A stretch of 64,000 bases of DNA from Serratia sarumanii (GTDB lineage Bacteria; Pseudomonadota; Gammaproteobacteria; Enterobacterales; Enterobacteriaceae). Every line of letters begins with the position of its first letter. The first letter of the stretch is position 1. The position numbers were made by a program, and so were the translations under genes. This document shows, one piece after another, positions 19,280-28,388 of this stretch. Below the pieces are notes generated by a model that saw only the letters and a program-made list of their open reading frames with translations, was not told the origin of the DNA and made no database searches. The DNA is taken from positions 2,294,001 to 2,358,000 of the forward strand of contig NZ_CP124750.1 of NCBI RefSeq assembly GCF_029962605.1, given 5' to 3'.

Positions 19280-19306
19280 AAAAAAGGGTTATCACAATGA
19301 TAACCC
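19280..19306 (-). terminator. Intrinsic terminator of leftward microcin operon
   Basis: Read on the minus strand: GGGTTATC, loop ATTGT, GATAACCC, then TTTTTT (arms 19299-19306 and 19286-19293, T-run 19285-19280). It has a perfect 8-bp stem and lies about 75 nt after the last precursor stop, so it ends the NRPS-microcin transcript where it converges on the exporter operon. Confidence 0.85.
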
Positions 19307-19382
19307 TGGCATGATGTGACGCTTTAGGCGCTGAAGCCAATGTTAACCGCTGAGGTCAACCGCGAGGCTTGCAGGGCCCCGA

Positions 19383-19670
19383 TCAGTTCGAATCGGTATT
19401 GTTGTTGTTCCCCCACATGGTACCGCCGCCGTTGCTCCCGCCCCAGGGAATGCCTGATGGGCCAACTGAGCCGGGGGCACGATCGCCGGTGACATAGTTA
19501 CCGACAGCACCGCCGACAATAGTGCCGACAACGCCGCCCGCCACGCCACCGATAGAGCCGATGCCGCCGCCGATCGCTGCGCCGACAGTTTCTGCGGAAA
19601 CCGTCAATGTACCGCTGCGATCTCCTGCACCGGAAATGATTGAACATTCTTCAGAGGTAAGATTGCGCAT
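19383..19670 (-). CDS. Microcin precursor with GA-type leader (island 1, peptide C)
   Basis: A 95-aa peptide. The leader MRNLTSEECSIISGA (15 aa) resembles the ColV/MccL/MccH47 leaders, with expected C39 cleavage before GDRSG and a predicted mature part of 80 aa. The mature part is dominated by small residues in GxxxG-like runs (about residues 30-58), suited to membrane insertion, and then a Gly/Asn-rich tail containing GPSGIPWGGSNGGG and ending NTDSN. The DSN end is shared with the other two precursors of this island. A strong AAGGAG lies 6 nt before ATG 19670. It is the last gene of the leftward operon, 42 nt after a 55-aa membrane protein that may be its immunity factor. There is no close match in memory. 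Confidence 0.82.
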   Translation of the reverse strand: MRNLTSEECSIISGAGDRSGTLTVSAETVGAAIGGGIGSIGGVAGGVVGTIVGGAVGNYVTGDRAPGSVGPSGIPWGGSNGGGTMWGNNNNTDSN

Positions 19671-19712
19671 ACTTGCTCCTTAGTAATTAAATTTTAAAAT
19701 AAGCCACGTTGA

Positions 19713-19880
19713 TCATGCTGAGCGTCGCCCGCGATCGCTATTGAGCAATTTATGCGTGGCGATAACGGCAAAGGCGATAAGGGCGTATTTCAAGAAACGA
19801 TTGAGGCTGAAATAATCCGCAATCGCGCCAACAACAAGCCCGATTAAAATGGCGAACAATATAATGAATAATCTTTTCAT
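19713..19880 (-). CDS. Small two-helix membrane protein, candidate immunity protein
   Basis: A 55-aa frame found by reading the minus strand from ATG 19880 to TGA 19713. It starts MKRLFIILFAILIGLVVGAI and continues with a second hydrophobic stretch (YALIAFAVIAT), ending in a basic tail (SDRGRRSA). Two short helices with positive ends are typical of microcin immunity proteins. It sits 24 nt after one precursor gene and 42 nt before the next, repeating the immunity-then-precursor order seen twice more in this island. The Shine-Dalgarno sequence is weak (GGAAG about 15 nt away). The function is inferred from context only. Confidence 0.65.
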   Translation of the reverse strand: MKRLFIILFAILIGLVVGAIADYFSLNRFLKYALIAFAVIATHKLLNSDRGRRSA

Positions 19881-19904
19881 ATGATGGATACGAATCTTCC
19901 TGCA

Positions 19905-20165
19905 TTAGTTACTGTCGGCAGGATTGTTCGTCGATGTTTGTTTATTGCCACCCAACATGGACTCCACCATTTTGCCAGCGGTATAGGCGGCACCACCGAT
20001 AACGGCACCGGCAACAGCGCCTGGGCCAGCACCGACGCCGCCAGCCATGGCGCCGGTCATCGCTCCACCAACCGCGCCGGCAGCGACTGCACCGCCCAAC
20101 TCTGCATAGCTGAAATCCCCAGCTGCCGCGATAAAGTTCACTTCATTAAGTGTAAGCTCTCTCAT
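19905..20165 (-). CDS. Microcin precursor, GxxxG-rich (island 1, peptide B)
   Basis: An 86-aa peptide with leader MRELTLNEVNFIAAA, very like microcin L/ColV leaders (MREITLNEMNNVSGA in MccL), followed by GDFSY. The processing site would be Ala-Ala rather than Gly-Gly or Gly-Ala, an unusual variant. The mature 71 aa are almost all Gly, Ala and hydrophobic residues (about residues 22-60), followed by a polar tail ending NNPADSN. There is no cysteine. AAGGAAG lies 7 nt before ATG 20165, and the gene is 15 nt after a two-helix membrane protein gene, the likely immunity partner. Confidence 0.85.
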   Translation of the reverse strand: MRELTLNEVNFIAAAGDFSYAELGGAVAAGAVGGAMTGAMAGGVGAGPGAVAGAVIGGAAYTAGKMVESMLGGNKQTSTNNPADSN

Positions 20166-20180
20166 AATGACTTCCTTATA

Positions 20181-20366
20181 TTATTGGTTTTTGGTTTTTG
20201 CAGTTTTCCGATACCAGAAAAATGCCACTAGCAAGGTTGAAAAGATAAAGGATTGAATGATTGTGCTGGTAAACCTCCTGTCTTCGGAAAAAAATAAAGA
20301 ATAAAAAATATCCATAAATGTGTAGTAAAAGCAGAACAAAAAAATCCAACTGCTTGGTAATTTCAT
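20181..20366 (-). CDS. Small membrane protein, candidate immunity protein
   Basis: A 61-aa protein with two hydrophobic segments (about residues 5-25 and 36-52), a central charged turn (SEDRRFTST) and a basic C-terminus (YRKTAKTKNQ). GAGG stands 6 nt before ATG 20366. It follows the second NRPS gene by 43 nt and precedes a microcin precursor by 15 nt in the same direction, the order seen in mceB-mceA. No sequence family is recognised, so immunity is inferred from size, topology and position. Confidence 0.7.
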   Translation of the reverse strand: MKLPSSWIFLFCFYYTFMDIFYSLFFSEDRRFTSTIIQSFIFSTLLVAFFWYRKTAKTKNQ

Positions 20367-20409
20367 CAGTGCCTCGATAGGTTTGATTGATAGGGGGTAT
20401 CTTCTCGCG

Positions 20410-23400
20410 TTATTCCAATGATGTTGACAACGCGTGCAGCAATTGCGTCAGCGCTCGAAGAAGTTGAGCGTTGTTTAAAATGCTGTAATGCGTTTCTGCA
20501 CAATAACTGAGTTGAACGCTATGCGAGGATTGCATCTCCCAGCGTTGTGCAAGATGGGGGTGTTTACGCTGACGTTGCTGGCTGAGCCAAAGCGTTAGCG
20601 GTATCGCTATCTGCGGCAGGGGGCCGGCGTTATTCGTTAGTTCGAACGATTTTTTCAGCGCCCAACAGAAGGTTTCGGCATGTTCCAGCGTGATCTTCTC
20701 CGCAAGCACGCTCTGATTCAGCGCATAGTGCATTTTTATCTCGTTGGCGAAGCTGTCTATCGCATTCGTTTCTTGACGCCGACACAAATGGCGCGCAATA
20801 CCGAGGGAGTCGAACAGACTGAGGTAACTTTGGGCCACGCTGAAACGTCGCTTCACTGCGGGCTGCTGGGCGGGAAAACCGCTGTCGACAACCACCGCAT
20901 GCGCAAAGGGCGCGCCTTGTTCCGTGGCCAGCGCCGCCATATGGACAGCTAATTGGCCACCCAATGACCAGCCGGCGATAACGGCCGTGTCGCGTTTGGC
21001 ACGCGGTATGGCCGCCAAGTGGGAGGCGGCCAATCGCTGCAGGGTGAGTGTGTCGTCTGCGCCTGGCGCGGCCAACCCCGGGCTGGCGATGGTAATGATG
21101 TTGGCGCAGGCGCAAAGCTGTTTTGTCCACTTTGCATATTGATGTACCTGGCCGCCGGCGCCATGCACCAAATACAAGGTGGGCAGAGAGGGGCGATCGG
21201 CTGAGCCGGACAGCATCGATAACGGCAGGGGCGCATTCGCGCGCAGACGCTCGACAAGTTTATCGAGCTGTGAGTAGCCAAGGATTTCCGCCAGGGTTAA
21301 TTCCACATTAAGGGCGCGCTTGATGTTGCCCAAAAACGTGATGCCGGAAAGCGAGCTGCCGCCATTGCTGAAGAAGCTGGCATGGGGGTCGATCTTGTCT
21401 GGGGTACAGCCTAACGTATTCGCCAACAGCTCTCGTAGCAGCATGAGTTCCGCGGACGCCGCGGGTGCAACATCGCTGGCCTGACTCCGTTCGGTGCCTG
21501 GCGATAGCAAGGTGCGATCCAATTTGCCGTTGCGTGAAAGTGGGAAACGTTCAATGAGATGATAGCGGGATGGCGCCATATACGTGGGCAATGCGGCCGT
21601 AACCAGCTCGCGTATTCTTTGCTCTGCTTGAATGCAGGTTTTCCCCGCCTCGGTCAATGTGATGTAAGCCTCCAGATGCGGTGTGCCGTTCCCGGTTTCA
21701 TCGCGACAGACGACACACGCTTCAGCGACCAGCTCGCTGCTTTTGAGCGCGAATTCGACGTCACCTAATTCGACGCGAAAACCCTGCAGTTTCACCTGTT
21801 GGTCTTCGCGGCCGAGAAACTCGATGTAACCGCTGCGATGCCAACGGCCGCGATCGCCGGTGCGGTACACGCGTTCTCCGGTGGTTGGGAAAAGCACAAA
21901 GCTGCCGACGGTGGTTTGGCTATCGCGCCAATACTCGCGGGCAACCCCAACGCCACCGATATAAATGTCGCCGGTAACGCCGAAACCGCACGGCTCGAGT
22001 TTTTCATCCAACACCCACATGCTCTGATTTGGCAATGCGGTTCCATAGGGGATGGCGTTTCTGTAGTGCGTATCTCGTGTAACCGGATGATAAATTGACC
22101 ATATTGCCCCTTCGGTTGCACCGCCAAGGCTGGTGATGGTGGCGTTGGGGCAAAGCCGATGTGCCTCGGCGATCAGCCGCGAAGAGATGCGATCGCCGCT
22201 CAGCCAAATATGCCGCAGTTGAGGCAGCGACAGGATGTTTTCTTGTGCGCAATATTGCACCAGCATTTGCAAGATGGCGGGAACCGAGTTCCAGATGCTG
22301 ATTTGCCGCTGGCGTATCGCATTTAGCCATGCTGACGGCTCTTTCGCTTCATGCGGCGATAGCACCGTTACCGATGCGCCGGCTAGCCAGCTGCCGAACA
22401 GGTCATAGACCGATAAATCGAAGGCCAGATCGGCGAGCGCCAATACGTTGTCACGATGAGAAACGTTAAACTGTCGGTTCATGGTCAGCAAGGTATTGGT
22501 GACGGCACCCTGTTCCATAGCCACACCTTTTGGCGTGCCGGTCGTCCCCGACGTATAAATGACATAGGCGAGCGCTTCCGCTTCGCCTGGCGGGAAGGTC
22601 GCTGTGTCTGTGACATGAGGGGAAAACAGCGCCTCCAGATCTTGAATGCGGGTAGTCTGCGGATAGCGGGCGCGATGGTGAGCCTGGTTGCTCAAAACCC
22701 AGGCGCAACCTGATATCCGCATAATGGCCGCTGCGCGGGCATCCGGCAATCCTTCGGCCAACGGCAAGTAGGCGCGTCCGGCGAGGATCACGCCGAGCGC
22801 CGCAATAGCTTGATGAGCGCCGCGTGGAAGATCGATGGCGATGAGCGCGCCTGGGGCGGTATGGGCGATCAGCCAATGCGCCACGAGGCCGGCGTGCCGC
22901 AACAGTCGATCGTAATGCCATACGCTATCGCCCTCGTACAACGCCGGGCGATCCGCATGCTGGTGGGCAGTGCGTAACAGCCGATCGGAAAGAGGTTGCC
23001 GCAAGAATGCCGGCATTGCCTGTCCGATGGAGAGCTGACGCAATTGCCGGTTATCGGCCATTGACGCCAGCGAATAGTGGCCGACGGCCCGCGAGGGATC
23101 GCAGGCAATTTGCTGCAGCAGCAATGCGTAAGCTTGCGCCAATCCATCAATGCGCTCCGGCGTAAACAGCTTGGCGTTGTATTGCCATTCCAACTGAATG
23201 CCCTCTGCGCTGGAAATCACTTCCAGAACCAGATCAAACTTGGGCGGCGCATAGCCTCTCGGCAGGGTGTTAACCTGCGCACCGCCAACATTTAGCTCAT
23301 TGCTTTTGCGATGTTGGCAGACGAACATGATTTGAAAAATGGGGTGAAACTTGCCGCGCGTGGGCTTGAGTTGTTCAACCAGGTAAGAGAATGGCAAACC

Positions 23401-24555
23401 CTGATGTTTGAAAGCGCGCGCAAATTTATTCGCGTTCTTTTGCAGCAGCGCGGTGAAACTGTCGTCGCCAGTGATGATAAATTGGTGAGCGATCGTGTTG
23501 ACGAAGCTGCCCACGGCATCGTTTAACGTTGGCTCGTTCCTGTTGGCGATCGGGCTACCGATGACCACGCGATCCGTCGCAGATTCTCTGGCAATCAGTA
23601 ACGCGAAGGCGGAGTGCAACAGCGTAAACAGCGTCGTACCGTTATGTTTGGCTAACTGGGCCAGAGCCGACTGCAGTTCGTTCGTCAGCGATGTTCTGAC
23701 GATATTCTGTGTTTTTCCTGCCGCGGTGATGGCGATATCGTATTCAAGCGCGTGTTTTTCCGGCGCACCATCCAGTTCATCGCGCCAAAACGCCATGCTG
23801 TCATCGACATTGGCGACGGCGAGGAAAGGGTCTTCAAGGTAGCGGAAAAACGCCTGGCCGTTGTCATAATGGCAATGCTCTTCGTGCGCGTGATAGCCAC
23901 GGCTCAGTTCATCCACCAGCAAATTGGCCGTCCAGCCGTCGACCACGCAATGGTGAAAAGTCAAGAACAGATAGTGGTGCTGCGCGCTCTTTCTCAAGAT
24001 CCGGCAGCGCAGGGGATACTCGGCACCGAGATCAAACGGAATCGTGCACTGGGCGTTAAGCGCCGCTAGCATACTTTTTTGCTGCTCCTCACTATTCTGC
24101 CCGCTGATGTCCTCGAGACTGTGTTCGAAAATGGTTTCATCAGGATGCACGATGTCAACGGTGATGGCTTCCCCGTCTAGCCGATAGCGGCCGCAAAGCG
24201 CACCGTGCCGCTTGAGTAGTTTTTTCAGCGCGGCGAGCAAACGCGTGGGGTCAAAGGGTCCCAGGATCTCTTTGGCGATCGGAATGTTATACAGCGGGCT
24301 GTTCTTGGTGAAGTTTTCATACAGCCACAGGTATTGCCCCGCGTAGTGATTGACGGTGTAACAAGGCTTCTCCCCGGTGTCTCGCACTGCATTATCTGGC
24401 GTACAGACAGATAAAAATGCGGTGATGTCTTCCTGCACCGCACTGAGGGCGGCGGCGTCGACATGCTCAATGGTTTGGCGTCGAGGCGACAGCTCGCCGA
24501 ATGTTGCTCCCTGTTTCGCCATTTCCATCAGATTGATCAGGCCGATGACGCTCAT
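20410..24555 (-). CDS. NRPS module: docking-C-A-PCP-TE (Cys-like A domain)
   Basis: A 1381-aa non-ribosomal peptide synthetase. Residues 1-52 resemble a TubC-type docking domain. A condensation domain follows (about 70-500) with active site HHCVVDG at 201-207. The adenylation domain (about 540-1035) has YVIYTSGTTGTPKG, the core FDLSVYDLFG and LSRNGKLDR. The carrier domain has GGSS with the phosphopantetheine Ser near 1068. A type I thioesterase has GWSLGG (nucleophile Ser near 1197) and a late His (AETHYS, near 1356). My manual eight-residue code is D-L-Y-N-W-S-L-I, one change from the cysteine code DLYNLSLI. The condensation domain is the ordinary type, not a cyclisation domain. Its ATG overlaps the upstream NRPS stop by one base. 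It sits inside a microcin operon, which is unusual. Confidence 0.9.
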   Translation of the reverse strand: MSVIGLINLMEMAKQGATFGELSPRRQTIEHVDAAALSAVQEDITAFLSVCTPDNAVRDTGEKPCYTVNHYAGQYLWLYENFTKNSPLYNIPIAKEILGPFDPTRLLAALKKLLKRHGALCGRYRLDGEAITVDIVHPDETIFEHSLEDISGQNSEEQQKSMLAALNAQCTIPFDLGAEYPLRCRILRKSAQHHYLFLTFHHCVVDGWTANLLVDELSRGYHAHEEHCHYDNGQAFFRYLEDPFLAVANVDDSMAFWRDELDGAPEKHALEYDIAITAAGKTQNIVRTSLTNELQSALAQLAKHNGTTLFTLLHSAFALLIARESATDRVVIGSPIANRNEPTLNDAVGSFVNTIAHQFIITGDDSFTALLQKNANKFARAFKHQGLPFSYLVEQLKPTRGKFHPIFQIMFVCQHRKSNELNVGGAQVNTLPRGYAPPKFDLVLEVISSAEGIQLEWQYNAKLFTPERIDGLAQAYALLLQQIACDPSRAVGHYSLASMADNRQLRQLSIGQAMPAFLRQPLSDRLLRTAHQHADRPALYEGDSVWHYDRLLRHAGLVAHWLIAHTAPGALIAIDLPRGAHQAIAALGVILAGRAYLPLAEGLPDARAAAIMRISGCAWVLSNQAHHRARYPQTTRIQDLEALFSPHVTDTATFPPGEAEALAYVIYTSGTTGTPKGVAMEQGAVTNTLLTMNRQFNVSHRDNVLALADLAFDLSVYDLFGSWLAGASVTVLSPHEAKEPSAWLNAIRQRQISIWNSVPAILQMLVQYCAQENILSLPQLRHIWLSGDRISSRLIAEAHRLCPNATITSLGGATEGAIWSIYHPVTRDTHYRNAIPYGTALPNQSMWVLDEKLEPCGFGVTGDIYIGGVGVAREYWRDSQTTVGSFVLFPTTGERVYRTGDRGRWHRSGYIEFLGREDQQVKLQGFRVELGDVEFALKSSELVAEACVVCRDETGNGTPHLEAYITLTEAGKTCIQAEQRIRELVTAALPTYMAPSRYHLIERFPLSRNGKLDRTLLSPGTERSQASDVAPAASAELMLLRELLANTLGCTPDKIDPHASFFSNGGSSLSGITFLGNIKRALNVELTLAEILGYSQLDKLVERLRANAPLPLSMLSGSADRPSLPTLYLVHGAGGQVHQYAKWTKQLCACANIITIASPGLAAPGADDTLTLQRLAASHLAAIPRAKRDTAVIAGWSLGGQLAVHMAALATEQGAPFAHAVVVDSGFPAQQPAVKRRFSVAQSYLSLFDSLGIARHLCRRQETNAIDSFANEIKMHYALNQSVLAEKITLEHAETFCWALKKSFELTNNAGPLPQIAIPLTLWLSQQRQRKHPHLAQRWEMQSSHSVQLSYCAETHYSILNNAQLLRALTQLLHALSTSLE

Positions 24556-27500
24556 CAGTGCACTCCTTCTATGTTGACGTCGATAGCTTTCCCTGTTCGA
24601 CCGCTTTTATTCGGGCGTTTGTCGCTGTGGGCGGAAATCAAATTCAGCCAATGCGACAAGCTACACAACTGCACTCCCGGGTTTCTCCGCTGTGCCATTG
24701 TGAAGGCGGCGCGATGATCGATATTCTCGCCATCATCGAAGCCGAAGATCCTCAGTACGCAGCCGTTCAATCGCTCATTGGCCGTATCGAACCGGATGTG
24801 CGGGAAATAGCCAAGCCGCGCGGAAAAGGCTATCAACTCAGTAACGCCGGCGTCGATGGCTTGGCGGCGCGAATCGGTTTTATGCAGCAACAGCAGCCGC
24901 TCATGCCGAAAATCGCGCAGCAGGCTTTGCGTGAGTCTGGCGCCGCCGGCTGTATCATGCATAAAGATCATGTAGTTAACTCGGCCGGGCAGGACGAGCA
25001 GCAGGGCCGAAAGCGCATCAAGCCAGCTGGCATATTGCGTGGCTTCGTTCGGTACGTTGAATATGGCCGCGTTCAGCGGCCATTCAGCATGCAACGGCAG
25101 CGCCTGCGGTGACAGAATGTCCACACCGTGTTTGTCGGCGAGGGCGGCCAACAAAAGTCGTTCATCTGCGCCTTCGGGGGATTGAATAAACAGCCGGCTG
25201 CTGGCCGGCGCCTCGGTTGATAGGCGGCGGCCGATAGCGCAACGGATGTCCAGATGCTGCGGATCCAGGCCATAGCGTGCATGGGCCAGCTGCGTTAGGT
25301 GTCGGCAGAAATCGGCGAGTCTCGGATGTTCAAAAATGTCGCTCAGGTTCAGATCCAACCGACAGTGGGCGTTAAGCGCGTTAATGATTTTTATGGCCTG
25401 CAGCGACTCGCCGCCGAGCGTGAAGAAGTCGCCATCGTCACTGCCCAGCGTCGCGAGCCAAACCTCATTCACCAGGGTGTTGAATGTCGTCGAACGCAAT
25501 TCCCGTGTGGGTTCAGGCAGCCGGGATTGTCTTTCCAGGGTGCGATAATCAATCTTGCCGTTAGCCAGTTTGGCCAGCGGCGTTGGGTGATGCACGAAGC
25601 GCTGAGGAATATGTGCATTGGGCAGTTCGCCATACAGCGTGCGGCGCATTGCCTCGCTGAGCGGCTGCCGGCTGTGATAATGCGCGTACAGTTCCGTTCC
25701 CGCGTCGCCGCTTTTGGCCAGCACGGCAATTTCGACAATTGCGGGCAACCGGGCCAGACAGCTTTCTATCTCACCCATATTGACGCGCTGCCCGGCGATT
25801 TTCGCTTCACGAATTTTGCGGCCAAGGAACACCAACTGCCCATCCTGGCGCTGGCAGGCGATATCGCCGGTACGAAAGGCGGGCATGGGATGGCCGTTAA
25901 CCTCAAGGGTGACGAACTTTTCCGCGCTCAGCGTTGGCTGATGCAAATATCCCAGGCTGACGGTCGCTCCGGCTATCAGTAATTCGCCGCTGCAGCCGAG
26001 CGGCAACAGCCTGAGATCCTCGCCGACGATCGCCGTGTATATACCGTCCAACGGTGCGCCTATCGTCACGGCGGCGCCATCGTTTTTGATTTCGGCGACC
26101 GTCGCCACCACGGTTGTCTCGGTTGGGCCGTAGGAGTTGAATAACTTTCTGCCTTTGGGATAGTGCGCGAACCAGCTTTCTTTGGCTCGCGGTGAAAGGC
26201 TTTCGCCGCCGATGATAACGGTCGTGACGGCCGGCGGCAGCGTCTGTTCGCCGCCGGAGGCGAACAGCATCTCATTAAAGTAGGCGGTCGGCAGATCCAG
26301 CAGGCTGATTTGATGATCGGCGCAGAATGTGAAGAAAGCGGCAAAACTGTGCTTGACGGCCTCAGGGGCGATACACAGGTGGGCGCCGGCACCCAGCGTC
26401 ATGAAAATTTCTTCAATGCACGCATCGAAATGCAAGGGCGCAAATTGCAACACGCGTTCATGCGGTTGAATGCCATAGCATTTTATCGCCGCATCGACAA
26501 AAACGTTGAGAGCATGTCGGGCGCCTATCACGCCTTTAGGCATTCCCGTCGAGCCGGAGGTAAACATGATATAGCCGGTTCCGGCCGGGAATGGCGGCAC
26601 CTCTGCCGCTATTTGCCGGCGAAACACGGTGAAGTGCGCGAAATCCGCCGGCATATCGAGTGTCGATGCGCGCCAATGCGCCAATGCGTCAGGTTCGGAA
26701 TGAAAGGAGGGAAGTGTGCGATCGGTAATCAGGATAGCGTCGCTAAACTGTTCAAGCAGTTGACGATGAGCCGCTCCATCCCCTTTGGCATTCAGGTTGA
26801 CGAACGGCATTTTCAACTGCAGCGCAGCAAGCATGCAGATGATGGCTTCCGGCCCTTGCGGCAAGTCGAGCAACAGCACGGTGTATGCAGCACGGGCGGG
26901 GGCCAGGGTATCGGCCAGCGCACGCCACTGTTGCTGCAAAACGGCATAAGACAGCGCTCTTAGCGACAACGAAGCGTGTGCGGGCGTGAGGATCGCCGTG
27001 CGTTGCGGCGCTTGAACGACGGCACGATCGATACGTTGCATTATATCGACCACGTTCTCGTTGGCTGCTTTACCCTGCAGCGAGAGCGGGAAACGTTGTC
27101 GCAATGCCGCGACGGAAAGATTTTCCGGGTCGTGATACAGCAAGTCGCACAAGGTCTGTATCCCCTGGCTGTGCCGCACCAGGCTGGCCGCATCGTAAAG
27201 CCCTGAGTCGGCATCGATCTCCAGCCGAAGCGTTTGGTTATCGAGATCGGGACGCATGTTGAACACCAGATCCTGCGCGCCTCCTGAGCGTAAATTACGG
27301 ATTTCGCTGCGCTGCGCGGAAGAAAATGAGGCTGCCGCTTCAAAGGGAATGATATTGACCACGATGTTGAACAGCGGCGAGCGGCTGGTGACGCTCCTCA
27401 GACTTTTTATCTCTTCGTAACGGAACGCTTGATGTTTTTTGAGTTGCCTGAGCATGCGTTCAATGGTTTGCGCCAACTGTCGGCATGAGGCTGTGTCCTC

Positions 27501-28361
27501 AATATCGAGCGTCAAAGGAACAACGTTGGTTTTGCAAGTCAGCGCCTGCCTCGTCAGGGAGTCTGTTCGCGCCATCATTGGGACGCCGATCGTTTGCTGT
27601 TTCTCGCCGGTACACAAGTACAAATATGCCATCACTGCCACGAAAGTGCGCGCCAGCCAAGAAGGGTGCTCGGTTTGCAGCGCAAGGCGCTCGGCAGGAT
27701 AGGGCAACGACGTCACATGGCGGATCGTTTGTCCCGAGGGAATATTGGCGCAGGCTAATGTCATCGGGTCTGGCAGTGAGGCGCTGGCTGCTTGCCAAAA
27801 ATGTCGGTCCGCTTGATAGGCGGCTGACTGTTTATACTCAGATTCAGCCCTGAGCAAGGCATCGATCGCAGGTACGTCTTGCGGTTGCTGCGTTTGGCCT
27901 CGGTAGGCCTGTGCCACTTGGTGGATCAGCAAATAAGTGCCGTAACCATCAAGCAGCAGATGGTGGCTGCAGAAATACCACAGAAAGCGTTGCTCACCCA
28001 GTCTAATGATTTTTTGTCTGAATAACGGCGCAGCGTTCAACGAGAACGGGCGCTTGGTATCCGCTTCCATTAATTCGATAGCGGTGGCCATATTGTTGGC
28101 GCGCTGCGAAAGATCTACCCATTCCACTGAGATGTTGGCGGTGACGGGATATTGATAAGGCGTACCGTTATCTTCATCAAACAGAACGTGCAGCGTCGGC
28201 GTTTGGCTGATGACGCGATGAATGGCACGTTTCATTCTTGCGATATCGAGAGTGTGATTTATTTCGACATATTCCGCGATATTATAGCTCGATTTGTCAT
28301 CGCCGATCTTGGTGCCGTAGTAAAATCCCGCCTGTGAATCCAATAGTTGATGCTTGCTCAT
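24555..28361 (-). CDS. NRPS module: C-A-PCP plus degenerate thioesterase (Lys-like A domain)
   Basis: A 1268-aa synthetase. The N-terminal condensation domain begins at residue 1 and resembles that of EntF, with HHLLLDG at 133-139, so it could accept an acyl group from a separate carrier protein. The A domain (about 440-930) has YIMFTSGSTGMPKG, HFDACIEEIF, NSYGPTETT and LANGKIDYRTL. The carrier site is GGESL with Ser near 986. My manual specificity code is D-A-E-D-I-G-S-V, one change from the bacitracin Lys code DAESIGSV. The last 210 residues align in pattern with the thioesterase of the next gene but have MHDTAGG (1134-1140) where GWSLGG should be, so the nucleophile Ser is missing. The gene starts 27 nt after the acyltransferase gene. 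Confidence 0.9.
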   Translation of the reverse strand: MSKHQLLDSQAGFYYGTKIGDDKSSYNIAEYVEINHTLDIARMKRAIHRVISQTPTLHVLFDEDNGTPYQYPVTANISVEWVDLSQRANNMATAIELMEADTKRPFSLNAAPLFRQKIIRLGEQRFLWYFCSHHLLLDGYGTYLLIHQVAQAYRGQTQQPQDVPAIDALLRAESEYKQSAAYQADRHFWQAASASLPDPMTLACANIPSGQTIRHVTSLPYPAERLALQTEHPSWLARTFVAVMAYLYLCTGEKQQTIGVPMMARTDSLTRQALTCKTNVVPLTLDIEDTASCRQLAQTIERMLRQLKKHQAFRYEEIKSLRSVTSRSPLFNIVVNIIPFEAAASFSSAQRSEIRNLRSGGAQDLVFNMRPDLDNQTLRLEIDADSGLYDAASLVRHSQGIQTLCDLLYHDPENLSVAALRQRFPLSLQGKAANENVVDIMQRIDRAVVQAPQRTAILTPAHASLSLRALSYAVLQQQWRALADTLAPARAAYTVLLLDLPQGPEAIICMLAALQLKMPFVNLNAKGDGAAHRQLLEQFSDAILITDRTLPSFHSEPDALAHWRASTLDMPADFAHFTVFRRQIAAEVPPFPAGTGYIMFTSGSTGMPKGVIGARHALNVFVDAAIKCYGIQPHERVLQFAPLHFDACIEEIFMTLGAGAHLCIAPEAVKHSFAAFFTFCADHQISLLDLPTAYFNEMLFASGGEQTLPPAVTTVIIGGESLSPRAKESWFAHYPKGRKLFNSYGPTETTVVATVAEIKNDGAAVTIGAPLDGIYTAIVGEDLRLLPLGCSGELLIAGATVSLGYLHQPTLSAEKFVTLEVNGHPMPAFRTGDIACQRQDGQLVFLGRKIREAKIAGQRVNMGEIESCLARLPAIVEIAVLAKSGDAGTELYAHYHSRQPLSEAMRRTLYGELPNAHIPQRFVHHPTPLAKLANGKIDYRTLERQSRLPEPTRELRSTTFNTLVNEVWLATLGSDDGDFFTLGGESLQAIKIINALNAHCRLDLNLSDIFEHPRLADFCRHLTQLAHARYGLDPQHLDIRCAIGRRLSTEAPASSRLFIQSPEGADERLLLAALADKHGVDILSPQALPLHAEWPLNAAIFNVPNEATQYASWLDALSALLLVLPGRVNYMIFMHDTAGGARLTQSLLRDFRHERLLLLHKTDSRRQAIDAGVTELIAFSARLGYFPHIRFDTANERLNGCVLRIFGFDDGENIDHRAAFTMAQRRNPGVQLCSLSHWLNLISAHSDKRPNKSGRTGKAIDVNIEGVH

Positions 28362-28388
28362 CGGCTCATCCCTGATGTTTATTTTTCT

